64,000 nucleotides of DNA. Origin: Streptomyces sp. LaPpAH-108 (GTDB lineage Bacteria; Actinomycetota; Actinomycetes; Streptomycetales; Streptomycetaceae). Of this stretch, positions 10,100 through 16,673 are shown one piece after another (position 1 is the stretch's first letter; each line of letters opens with the position of its first letter). Below the pieces are notes generated by a model. The model had not been told where the DNA came from. It ran no database searches and saw only the letters and a program-made list of their open reading frames with translations. Location of the stretch: positions 186,001 to 250,000 of the forward strand of contig NZ_KB891987.1 in NCBI RefSeq assembly GCF_000373625.1. The letters are read 5' to 3'. Both the position numbers and the translations under genes were made by a program.

Positions 10100-10312
10100 A
10101 TGTCCTCCCGTCGCAGAACCTGTCCCGTGTGCCGCCGCGAGATCGCCGTCGTCGCGGGCCGCTTCGCCCGCCACGACCCGCCCGGCGCGCGCGAACACGG
10201 CGAACTCGTCTCCTGCTCCGGCTCCCGCAGCCACGCCCAACTCGGCACCGTACAGCCCGCGTTGGACGGCTACATCGTGCCCGAGTTCCCCGGGCAGCTG
10301 CCGCTCTTCTGA
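10100..10312 (+). CDS. Small CxxC zinc-ribbon-like protein
   Basis: A 70-residue protein beginning MSSRRRTCPVCRREIAVVAG, with a CPVC knuckle and a single later cysteine in ELVSCSGS, suggesting a minimal zinc-binding fold. The C-terminus ends in hydrophobic VPEFPGQLPLF. The ATG at 10100 was preferred over an upstream in-frame GTG at 10022 because the extra N-terminal residues are low-complexity. No named family recognised; function unknown. Confidence 0.65.
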   Translation: MSSRRRTCPVCRREIAVVAGRFARHDPPGAREHGELVSCSGSRSHAQLGTVQPALDGYIVPEFPGQLPLF

Positions 10313-10349
10313 ACCCCGGAGCCCGGCCTCTCAGCCCCGCGCCACCGGC

Positions 10350-11006
10350 CTAGCCGCCCGCCACCGCCTTCACCGCCACCGCGACCGGCGTCGACCCCGC
10401 GATCAGCTCCAGCGTCAGCCCCGCCGTCGCCGAGGACTCCACCAGATCCGCCAGCACGGCCGCCACGTCGTCCCGTGACACCGGCCCGCGCCCGGTGTGC
10501 GCCGCCAGCGTCACCAGCCCGGTGCCGGGCTCGTCGGTCAGCGAACCGGGGCGCAGGACCGTCCAGTCCAGCGCCTCCTGCCGGGTGACGTACGCGTCCG
10601 CCTCGCCCTTGGCCCGCAGATACACGTCGAACACCCCGTCACCGGAGTGAGCCGGGTCCGCGCCCATGGAAGAGACCACCAGGAACCGCCGTACGCCCGC
10701 CCGCACCGCCGCCCGCGCGAACAGCACCGCCGCGCCCTTGTCCACCGTCTCCTTGCGGGCCGTCCCGCTGCCCGGCCCCGCACCGGCCGCGAACACCGCC
10801 GCGTCCGCGCCGCGCAGACACGCCTCGACCTCCTCGGGGGACGCCGACTCCAGGTCGAGCACGACCGGTTCGGCACCGGCCGCCCGCAGGTCCCCGGCCT
10901 GCCCCGGGTCGCGGATGATCCCCGCCACCTCGTCCCCGCGCGCGGCGAGCAGACGCTCCAGCCGCAACGCGATCTGTCCATGCCCTCCGGCGATGACGAT
11001 GCGCAT
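10350..11006 (-). CDS. NAD(P)-binding Rossmann-fold protein (NAD-dependent epimerase-like / SDR)
   Basis: A 218-residue protein starting MRIVIAGGHGQIALRLERLL, a GxxGxxG-type nucleotide-binding loop. It continues with an acidic ridge DLE near residue 58, a VFAAGAG segment and a VVSSMGAD strand, typical of atypical short-chain dehydrogenases in the NmrA/NAD(P)H-binding group. The C-terminal half has WTVLRPGSL and a small substrate domain. The ATG is the complement of 11004-11006. The substrate cannot be inferred. It lies 80 bases downstream of the amidohydrolase-like gene on the same strand. Confidence 0.85.
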   Translation of the reverse strand: MRIVIAGGHGQIALRLERLLAARGDEVAGIIRDPGQAGDLRAAGAEPVVLDLESASPEEVEACLRGADAAVFAAGAGPGSGTARKETVDKGAAVLFARAAVRAGVRRFLVVSSMGADPAHSGDGVFDVYLRAKGEADAYVTRQEALDWTVLRPGSLTDEPGTGLVTLAAHTGRGPVSRDDVAAVLADLVESSATAGLTLELIAGSTPVAVAVKAVAGG

Positions 11007-11086
11007 GTCTTCGACCGTACGCCCGGCCTCCGCCCTCCGCCGAACGGGTGGGCGCCCGCCCGCCGGAGCACTCCCGCGACCGTCCC

Positions 11087-12340
11087 TCACGACAGCTTCC
11101 CCCGCCCCTGCCTCGGCAGCCCCAACTCCTCCGCCGCCGCGGAGTTGCAGTACTCCCGCACCGCGCTCGTACGGGCCACCACGCGCCCCCGGTGCACCAC
11201 GATCCGGCTGTAGGCGAGGGACAGCGCGCCCGGCAGCCGGTCGCCGCGCACCGCGAGGAGTTCGGCCGGGAAGCCCGCCTCCACGCGCACCTCGGGCAGC
11301 CCCAGCGCGGCGCGCGCCGAGGCGCTGACCGTGTCGTAGGCGTCCTCGGGGCTCAGACCGTGTACCGAGGAGAGGAGATAGGCCGCCTCCAGCGGGTCGC
11401 CCCGGCCCACCGGATTGGCCACGTCCCGCATCGCGCCGCTGCCCGCCGCCACCCGCACCCCGGCCGCGCGCAGCAGCCGTACCGGAGCGGCGCCCCGGAT
11501 GTCCGCGGCGCCGCAGACGCCCTGGGGCAGGCACATCACCGTCACTCCGGCCGCCGCGAGCTGGTCCACCGCGCGGCGCGCGACGTCGAGGGGGAGCCGG
11601 GCGAGCCCCGCGCACGGGCCGATCGTCACACCGGCGCGCAGCCCGCCCGCCATGGCCGCGAGCCGGGCGAGCCGGGCCGGGTCGGCGGCGTCCGTGTGCA
11701 GGTCCACCGGGGCGCCGTGCTCGGCGGCCAGCTCCAGGACCGTCGCCGCGTACCCCGTGGGGTCCGGGTCCACGTCCGGGCAGCCGCCCACCACCGAGGC
11801 GCCCATCTTCACCGCGTCCCGCAGCAGCGCGAGCCCGTCCGCCCCGGCCGTCCCGGTCAGCAGCCGGGGCATCGCCACCGCCGTCAGCTCCGCGAGCCCG
11901 TGCAGCGAGCGCCGGGCCTGCAGGACCGCCTCCAGCGCGCCGAGCCCGCGTTCCTCGCCGACCCGGACGTGCGCGCGGGACGCCGTCGCCCCGTGCCCCA
12001 GCTGGAGCAGCGCCGCCTCGGTGGCCCGGCGCTGGACGTCCTCGGGGGCGTACGACACCGGGCCCGGCTGCTCGGCGCTCAGCGCGGTGTCGCCGTGGGC
12101 GTGCGGTTCGGCGGGGGCGGGCAGCAGCAGATAGCCGCCGAGGTCCACGCGGGAGACGGTGCCGGGCGGTCCCGGGGCCAGGCTGCCGGCCGTGCCGACC
12201 GCCTCGATGTGTCCGCCCGACACCCGTACGTCCACGGTCCGGCCGTCGGTCAGCCGGGCCCCGCACAGCAGGAGCGTGGCCGGGTCGGGGCGGCCCGGGG
12301 GCCCCGGCGGATTCGGCGGCTGCGGATGACTGTCGGGCAT
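11087..12340 (-). CDS. Amidohydrolase-fold protein, cytosine-deaminase-like, catalytic residues eroded
   Basis: The 417-residue product has the metal-dependent hydrolase architecture: an N-terminal beta-sandwich part (CGARLTDGRTVDVRVSGGHI), a barrel start with HAH (H80, H82), LHTDAAD (H215), GPC (241-243), GSGAMRD (300-306), and a C-terminal sandwich strand. Relative to cytosine deaminases, the glutamate after the barrel histidine is Ala (A218), the GHC-type histidine is Pro (P242) and the metal aspartate is Gly (G302). It may therefore be inactive or repurposed. ATG (complement of 12338-12340) was chosen because residues upstream are low-complexity. Confidence 0.8.
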   Translation of the reverse strand: MPDSHPQPPNPPGPPGRPDPATLLLCGARLTDGRTVDVRVSGGHIEAVGTAGSLAPGPPGTVSRVDLGGYLLLPAPAEPHAHGDTALSAEQPGPVSYAPEDVQRRATEAALLQLGHGATASRAHVRVGEERGLGALEAVLQARRSLHGLAELTAVAMPRLLTGTAGADGLALLRDAVKMGASVVGGCPDVDPDPTGYAATVLELAAEHGAPVDLHTDAADPARLARLAAMAGGLRAGVTIGPCAGLARLPLDVARRAVDQLAAAGVTVMCLPQGVCGAADIRGAAPVRLLRAAGVRVAAGSGAMRDVANPVGRGDPLEAAYLLSSVHGLSPEDAYDTVSASARAALGLPEVRVEAGFPAELLAVRGDRLPGALSLAYSRIVVHRGRVVARTSAVREYCNSAAAEELGLPRQGRGKLS

Positions 12341-12619
12341 CGGACTCCAGGGGCCGGGTCGGAAGGGCGGAACGGCACGAGGGGACGGAACGACGGACGG
12401 GACGGCGGAATGGGACAGAAGCCGCAGGGGCCGCGGCTCAAGATCACGCTGAGTAGTCCCGAGCCTAGGGTCGGCATCCGCGCGGGCCGTGGAGGCCGCA
12501 TTAGTCGTACCGGCCGTGGTCACCCCAGGTCAGCCGCCTGCCGGGGGCCGGTGTGGGCGGGGTGCCGAGGCGGCGCGAGGGGCGGGAGAGGTGCCCGGGA
12601 CGGGCGGCCGGATACGGAT
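12341..12619. other. Intergenic region upstream of the amidohydrolase gene and tRNA-Thr
   Basis: The stretch contains the 5' flank of the minus-strand amidohydrolase-like gene. The reading frame stays open upstream to 12523, but the predicted extension is low-complexity Pro/Arg/Ser. No clear promoter for the minus-strand gene was found. Confidence 0.35.
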
Positions 12620-12649
12620 TTGGGCGAACGGCGGCGGACCGTGTAATGT
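12620..12649 (+). promoter_or_regulatory. Candidate promoter for tRNA-Thr / tRNA-Met
   Basis: TTGGGC (12620-12625), an 18-base spacer and TAATGT (12644-12649), placing transcription start about 5 bases before tRNA-Thr. The -10 is good and the -35 is partial. This fits an HrdB-type housekeeping promoter. Confidence 0.5.
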
Positions 12650-12660
12650 CTTCCTCGCTC

Positions 12661-12733
12661 GCCCCAATAGCTCAGTCGGCAGAGCGTCTCCATGGTAAGG
12701 AGAAGGTCAACGGTTCGATTCCGTTTTGGGGCT
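12661..12733 (+). tRNA. tRNA-Thr (GGT)
   Basis: A 73-base class I tRNA. The acceptor stem pairs 12661-12667 with 12726-12732 and the discriminator is T. The anticodon stem TCTCC/GGAGA encloses loop ATGGTAA, with anticodon GGT. The T-arm carries GGTTCGATTCC. CCA is not encoded. A GTTCCCG/CGGGAAC hairpin at 12746-12767 separates it from tRNA-Met and may aid processing. Confidence 0.96.
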
Positions 12734-12779
12734 CTGGTGTGAGAAGTTCCCGTCGCGAGGCGGGAACGGATCTCATCAA

Positions 12780-12852
12780 AGCGGTGTAGCTCAGTCGGTA
12801 GAGCAAGCGGCTCATAATCGCTGTGTCACCGGTTCAAGTCCGGTCACCGCTA
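12780..12852 (+). tRNA. tRNA-Met (CAT), elongator type
   Basis: The acceptor stem pairs 12780-12786 with 12845-12851. The anticodon loop is CTCATAA with CAT on stem AGCGG/TCGCT. The acceptor begins with an A:T pair. The lack of the three consecutive G:C anticodon-stem pairs argues for elongator rather than initiator tRNA. CCA is not encoded. Confidence 0.94.
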
Positions 12853-12857
12853 CTGAC

Positions 12858-12895
12858 AGTAGCCGATTGTGGGGTCGGTCCTTCAATCGGCTACT
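12858..12895 (+). terminator. Hairpin terminator/attenuator after tRNA-Met
   Basis: A perfect 12-bp stem, 12858-12869 with 12884-12895, around a 14-base loop, followed by CTTTCCT. It sits between tRNA-Met and rpmG and could end the tRNA transcript or attenuate read-through into rpmG. Confidence 0.7.
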
Positions 12896-12940
12896 CTTTC
12901 CTGCGTTACTAGCCCATCCGTTCGTCCTAGGAGCACTCAC

Positions 12941-13105
12941 GTGGCTGCCACCGACGTCCGCCCGAAGATCACGCTGGCCTGCGTGGAGTGCAAGGAGCGG
13001 AACTACATCACCAAGAAGAACCGGCGTAACAACCCGGACCGTCTTGAGATGAAGAAGCACTGCCCGCGTTGCAATGCGCACACCGCGCACCGCGAGACGC
13101 GATAA
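12941..13105 (+). CDS. rpmG: 50S ribosomal protein L33, zinc-binding form
   Basis: A 54-residue large-subunit protein near the E site. It contains the Cys pair in [10 protein letters not shown] and the second pair in HCPRCNAH, so it is the zinc-binding (C+) form rather than the zinc-independent paralogue found in many actinobacteria. GTG start with AGGAG upstream. It is followed by a strong terminator, so it is the last gene of its transcript. Confidence 0.96.
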   Translation: MAATDVRPKITLACVECKERNYITKKNRRNNPDRLEMKKHCPRCNAHTAHRETR

Positions 13106-13117
13106 ATCAGGCTCGTA

Positions 13118-13156
13118 CATGAGGCCGCCCCCAGACACACGGGGGGCGGCCTCATG
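13118..13156 (+). terminator. Terminator after rpmG
   Basis: A perfect stem of about 14 bp (CATGAGGCCGCCCC with its complement) around a short loop, followed by TCGTTTTATC. A classic intrinsic terminator. Confidence 0.85.
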
Positions 13157-13226
13157 TCGTTTTATCTCACGTGTCGCACCAGGGCACGCGAGTCGATGCC
13201 GCAGCTAGACCAGGAGGTTCCGGGCC

Positions 13227-13679
13227 ATGGCGCTCGACCAGTCCTTCGTGGGGTGTACGTACCCGCCCACCGCGCCCTACGAGGTGGGCCGCGAGAAGAT
13301 CCGTGAGTTCGCCGAGGCCGTCGGTGAGGCCAACCCGGCGTACACCGACCCGGAAGCCGCGCGCGCTTTCGGTCACCCCGATGTGATCGCCCCGCCGACC
13401 TTCGTGTTCTCCATCACCTTCCGCGCCGCCGGACAGGTCGTCCAGGACCCCCAGCTCGGTCTCGACTACAGCCGCGTCGTGCACGGCGACCAGAAGTTCG
13501 CCTACCGCCGCCCGGTGCGCGCCGGTGACCGGCTCACCGTCACCTCCACCATCGAGGGCATCAAGTCCCTCGCGGGCAACGACATCCTCGACATCCGGGG
13601 CGAGGTGCACGACGAGGCCGGAGAGCACGTCGTGACCGCCTGGACCAAGCTGGTGGCCCGCGCGGCCGAGGAGGGCTGA
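13227..13679 (+). CDS. MaoC/FAS1-type dehydratase N-terminal domain protein (HadA-like)
   Basis: A 150-residue hot-dog-fold protein with SFVGCTYPPTAPYEVGREKI at the start, FGHPDVIAPPTFVF in the middle and VVHGDQKFAYRRPVRAGDRL. This is the non-catalytic-type half (FAS1-like dehydratase domain) that pairs with a catalytic MaoC subunit, as in mycobacterial HadA/HadC. The next gene, six bases away, encodes the catalytic-type partner. Together they probably form a (3R)-hydroxyacyl thioester dehydratase heterodimer; the substrate is inference. Confidence 0.85.
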   Translation: MALDQSFVGCTYPPTAPYEVGREKIREFAEAVGEANPAYTDPEAARAFGHPDVIAPPTFVFSITFRAAGQVVQDPQLGLDYSRVVHGDQKFAYRRPVRAGDRLTVTSTIEGIKSLAGNDILDIRGEVHDEAGEHVVTAWTKLVARAAEEG

Positions 13680-13685
13680 GCACCG

Positions 13686-14114
13686 ATGACGGCGAAGATC
13701 GCCTACGACGACGTCGAGGTCGGCACCGAGCTGCCCGCCCAGACCTTCCCCGTGGACCGCGCCGCCCTCGTGCGCTACGCGGGCGCCTCCGGGGACTTCA
13801 ACCCCATCCACTGGAACGAGCGCTTCGCCAAGGAGGTGGGCCTGCCGGACGTCATCGCGCACGGCATGTTCACCATGGCCGAGGCGATCCGTGTGGTCAC
13901 CGACTGGACCGGCGACCCGGGCGCGGTCGTGGAGTACGGCGTCCGCTTCACCAAGCCGGTCGTCGTGCCCGACGACGACAAGGGCGCGGAGATCCACGTC
14001 TCCGCCAAGGTCGCGGCCAAGCTCGACGACCACACGGTCCGCGTGGACCTCGTCGCCACCAGCGGCGGCCAGAAGGTCCTGGGCATGTCCCGGGCGGTCG
14101 TACGGCTGGCCTGA
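13686..14114 (+). CDS. MaoC-type (3R)-hydroxyacyl dehydratase, catalytic subunit (HadB-like)
   Basis: A 142-residue hot-dog protein with the hydratase-2 signature YAGASGDFNPIHWNERFAKE, whose Asp and His form the catalytic dyad, and DVIAHGMFTMA. It lies immediately downstream of the HadA-like gene, a pairing conserved in actinobacteria next to murB. In mycobacteria this pair works in FAS II. Streptomyces makes no mycolic acid, so a role in ordinary fatty-acid synthesis is plausible but unproven here. Confidence 0.87.
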   Translation: MTAKIAYDDVEVGTELPAQTFPVDRAALVRYAGASGDFNPIHWNERFAKEVGLPDVIAHGMFTMAEAIRVVTDWTGDPGAVVEYGVRFTKPVVVPDDDKGAEIHVSAKVAAKLDDHTVRVDLVATSGGQKVLGMSRAVVRLA

Positions 14115-14157
14115 CGGCCGCCACGGTCCGCACGAGCACGGCCCGCGTGAGCGGTGA

Positions 14158-14191
14158 GTAAGGGGCGTTCGCCATGGCGGGCGCCCCTTAC
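14158..14191 (+). terminator. Hairpin terminator after the MaoC gene pair
   Basis: A perfect 10-bp stem, GTAAGGGGCG (14158-14167) with its complement at 14182-14191, with further pairing inside the loop. It separates the dehydratase pair from murB. Confidence 0.65.
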
Positions 14192-14207
14192 CGCTGACCC
14201 GGTCTCG

Positions 14208-14213
14208 TAGTCT
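14208..14213 (+). promoter_or_regulatory. Candidate -10 of a leaderless murB promoter
   Basis: TAGTCT at 14208-14213 places the predicted transcription start at about 14220, exactly the second GTG of murB. No ribosome binding site precedes either GTG. The -35 region is not recognisable, so the call is tentative. Confidence 0.35.
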
Positions 14214-14219
14214 GTGCCC

Positions 14220-15275
14220 GTGCACGTACTCCACGACGCCCCCCTCGCCCCGCTGACCACCTTCCGACTGGGCGGCCCCGCCACCCGGCTGGTCACCGCC
14301 GTCACCGACGCCGAGGTGATCGACGCCGTCCGGGAGGCCGACGACACCGGCACCCCGCTGCTCGTCATCGGCGGCGGCTCCAACCTGGTCATCGGCGACA
14401 AGGGCTTCGACGGCACCGCCCTGCGCATCGCCACGCGCGGCCTGGAGCTGCGCGGCACCACCCTGGAGCTGGCCGCGGGCGAGGTCTGGAGCGACGCCGT
14501 CGCCCGCACCGTGGAGGCCCGACTCGCCGGGATCGAGTGCCTGGCCGGTATCCCCGGCTCGGCGGGCGCCACCCCGATCCAGAACGTGGGCGCCTACGGC
14601 CAGGAGGTCTCCGCCACGATCACCGAGGTCGTCGCCTACGACCGCCGGGCGGGGGAGACGGTCGTGCTGAGCGGCGAGGAGTGCGGCTTCTCCTACCGCC
14701 ACAGCCGCTTCAAGGCCGACCCCGAGCGCTACGTCGTCCTGCGCGTCCGCTTCGGCCTGGAGGACGCGGGCGGGCTCTCCGCGCCGGTCAAGTACGCCGA
14801 GACGGCCCGCGCGCTCGGTGTCGAGGTCGGCGACCGGGTGCCGCTGGCCGAGGCCCGTGCCACCGTGCTGAGGCTGCGTGCCGGGAAGGGCATGGTGCTC
14901 GACCCCGAGGACCACGACACCTGGTCCGCCGGGTCCTTCTTCACCAACCCGATCCTCACCGAGGAGGAGTTCGCCGCGTTCCACGCGCGGGTGCGCGCGC
15001 GCCTCGGTGACGGCGTCGAGCCGCCCGCCTACCCGGCGGGGGAGGGGCACCGCAAGACCTCGGCCGCCTGGCTGATCGACAAGGCGGGCTTCACCAAGGG
15101 TTACGGCACCGGCCCCGCCCGCATCTCCACCAAGCACACCCTCGCCCTCACCAACCGCGGCGAGGCCACCACCGAGGACCTGCTGGCCCTGGCCCGCGAG
15201 GTCGTCGCCGGGGTCCGCGAGGCCTTCGGCGTCACGCTGGTCAACGAGCCGGTGACGGTGGGCGTCAGCCTCTGA
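14220..15275 (+). CDS. murB: UDP-N-acetylmuramate dehydrogenase (UDP-N-acetylenolpyruvoylglucosamine reductase)
   Basis: Flavoenzyme of cytoplasmic peptidoglycan precursor synthesis that reduces UDP-GlcNAc-enolpyruvate to UDP-MurNAc with NADPH. The 351-residue product has the FAD-binding GGGSNLVIGDKGFDG (from about residue 51), IPGSAGATPIQNVGAYGQE, and the proton-donor serine in AGSFFTNPI (about S239). GTG at 14220 was chosen because it gives the usual N-terminus (VLHDAPLAPLTTFRLGG) and matches a possible leaderless start; GTG at 14214 is the alternative. The gene is convergent with the next one. Confidence 0.94.
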   Translation: MHVLHDAPLAPLTTFRLGGPATRLVTAVTDAEVIDAVREADDTGTPLLVIGGGSNLVIGDKGFDGTALRIATRGLELRGTTLELAAGEVWSDAVARTVEARLAGIECLAGIPGSAGATPIQNVGAYGQEVSATITEVVAYDRRAGETVVLSGEECGFSYRHSRFKADPERYVVLRVRFGLEDAGGLSAPVKYAETARALGVEVGDRVPLAEARATVLRLRAGKGMVLDPEDHDTWSAGSFFTNPILTEEEFAAFHARVRARLGDGVEPPAYPAGEGHRKTSAAWLIDKAGFTKGYGTGPARISTKHTLALTNRGEATTEDLLALAREVVAGVREAFGVTLVNEPVTVGVSL

Positions 15276-15284
15276 CCGCCGGGG

Positions 15285-15917
15285 TCAGTACGCGACCCCG
15301 ACGCCCTGCTTCACCGTCACCGGGTCGTCGATCATGGTCAGCATCGCGTGCGCCACGTCCGCGCGCCCGATGAAGCGCCCGCCGTGCGGGAAACCGTCGA
15401 TCACCATGCGGTAGCGGCCCGTGAGCGGCTTGTTCAGCAGCTTCGGGGGCCGTACGGCCGTCCAGTCGGTGCCGCTCGCCGCCAGCTCGGCCTCCGTCTC
15501 GCGCAGGTCGGCGTAGATGTCCTTGAAGACCGCCGACACCACGCGCCGCATCCCCCGGTCCAGGGCGCTCTCCCGCTCCGGGGCGGGGCCGATCGGCGCG
15601 GCGGTCACCACGAGCAGGCGGCGTACCTCCTCCGCCTCCATGGCGCCCAGGACCGTACGGGTCAGCGGGGCGGCCACCCCGGCGTCCTTGCGCGTCCGCG
15701 CGCCGAGCCCCGACAGCACCGCGTCCCGGCCCGCGACCGCGGACCGCAGCGCCTCGGGGTCGGACAGACCGGCCCGGACCACGCCGAGCCGTTCGCCGGT
15801 CACGGTCAGCCGCGCCGGATCCCGGACCACCGCCGTCACCTCGTGCCCGGCCTCCAGCGCCTGCTTGACGATCTCCCCACCGATACCCCCGGTGGCACCG
15901 AAAACGGTGAGCTTCAT
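15285..15917 (-). CDS. NAD(P)-binding oxidoreductase (NmrA / SDR-like), TetR-linked
   Basis: A 210-residue Rossmann-fold protein starting MKLTVFGATGGIGGEIVKQA (GxxGxxG loop), with AVVRDPARL, LVVTAAPIG and DWTAVRPPKLLNKPLTGRYR. This is the pattern of NAD(P)H-binding proteins related to biliverdin/flavin reductases and NmrA. ATG (complement of 15915-15917) follows an AAGGGA ribosome binding site. It is divergent from the TetR gene, and the shared intergenic region carries two matching operator sequences, so it is the probable regulated target. The substrate is unknown. Confidence 0.85.
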   Translation of the reverse strand: MKLTVFGATGGIGGEIVKQALEAGHEVTAVVRDPARLTVTGERLGVVRAGLSDPEALRSAVAGRDAVLSGLGARTRKDAGVAAPLTRTVLGAMEAEEVRRLLVVTAAPIGPAPERESALDRGMRRVVSAVFKDIYADLRETEAELAASGTDWTAVRPPKLLNKPLTGRYRMVIDGFPHGGRFIGRADVAHAMLTMIDDPVTVKQGVGVAY

Positions 15918-15981
15918 GGCGACTTCCCTTCCTCTTCCCCTCCTCGGACACACCTCGGCGCCCACACTCCGCACCGAGGTG

Positions 15982-15999
15982 GGTGAGCATTCACTCACC
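15982..15999. promoter_or_regulatory. Putative TetR operator 1
   Basis: GGTGAGCATTCACTCACC, with 6-bp GGTGAG/CTCACC arms (7 bp counting the flanking G and C) around a six-base centre. It matches operator 2 at 15 of 18 positions, with a start-to-start distance of 32 bases, about three helical turns. It lies between the divergent NAD(P)-binding and TetR genes. Confidence 0.7.
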
Positions 16000-16013
16000 C
16001 CTGTCCCTTCTAG

Positions 16014-16031
16014 AGTGGGTAAACACTCACC
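16014..16031. promoter_or_regulatory. Putative TetR operator 2
   Basis: AGTGGGTAAACACTCACC, an imperfect palindrome matching operator 1 (shared pattern RGTGRGYAWWCACTCACC). It overlaps a possible -10, TAGAGT (16011-16016), of the TetR gene, consistent with autorepression. Confidence 0.68.
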
Positions 16032-16058
16032 TGTTCGTCAAGGACGATTGGACGACCC

Positions 16059-16655
16059 ATGCAGACGAAGCCGGCCCGCGTCCGCATCCTCGACGCCGCC
16101 CACGAGCTGATGCTCACCGTCGGCCTTGCCCGCGCCACCACCAAGGAGATCGCCAAGGCGGCCGGTTGCTCCGAGGCGGCCCTCTACAAGTACTTCGACA
16201 GCAAGGAGGACCTGTTCGTCCAGGTCCTCCACGAGCGGCTGCCCGGCCTCACCCCGCTCCTTTCCGGCCTCACGGCCGCGCCCGGGCAGGGCACCTTGGA
16301 GCAGAACCTCACCGGCATCGCCCGCGAAGCCGCCCTCTTCTACGAGCAGAGCTTCCCGATCGCCGCGTCCCTCTATGCCGAGCAGCAGCTCAAACGCCGC
16401 CACGACGACGCGCTGCGCACCCTCGGCTCAGGACCCCACGTCCCCATCGAGGGCCTGGACGCCTATCTGCGGGCCGAACAGGAACTCGGCCGCGTCCGCC
16501 CCGACGCCGACACCTACGCCGCCGCCCTGCTCCTGCTCGGCTCCTGCGTCCAGCGCGCCTTCGCCTACGACGCGAGCCCCGACGGCACCCGGCCCCCCGT
16601 GGACGACTTCGCCGCCCGCATGGTCCGCACCGTCCTGAGCGGCATCGCCGCCTGA
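16059..16655 (+). CDS. TetR/AcrR family transcriptional regulator
   Basis: A 198-residue regulator with an N-terminal helix-turn-helix typical of TetR: ARVRILDAAHELMLTVGLAR, TTKEIAKAAGCSEAALYKYF and DSKEDLF (about residues 5-50). A variable all-helical ligand/dimerisation domain follows. It is divergent from the NAD(P)-binding oxidoreductase, with two similar palindromes in between, so it probably represses both genes and responds to a small molecule. The ligand is unknown. It converges on the adenosine deaminase gene 18 bases away. Confidence 0.92.
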   Translation: MQTKPARVRILDAAHELMLTVGLARATTKEIAKAAGCSEAALYKYFDSKEDLFVQVLHERLPGLTPLLSGLTAAPGQGTLEQNLTGIAREAALFYEQSFPIAASLYAEQQLKRRHDDALRTLGSGPHVPIEGLDAYLRAEQELGRVRPDADTYAAALLLLGSCVQRAFAYDASPDGTRPPVDDFAARMVRTVLSGIAA

Positions 16656-16673
16656 GCCCCGTACGACGGCCGC

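Noticed and set aside
10350..12266. Single long minus-strand frame covering the NAD(P)-binding gene and the amidohydrolase region
   Set aside because: The N-terminal two thirds are read out of frame of the amidohydrolase-like gene; the real gene starts at 11006.
12746..12767. Hairpin between tRNA-Thr and tRNA-Met as a separate terminator
   Set aside because: A 7-bp stem between two adjacent tRNAs without U-run is more likely a processing feature.
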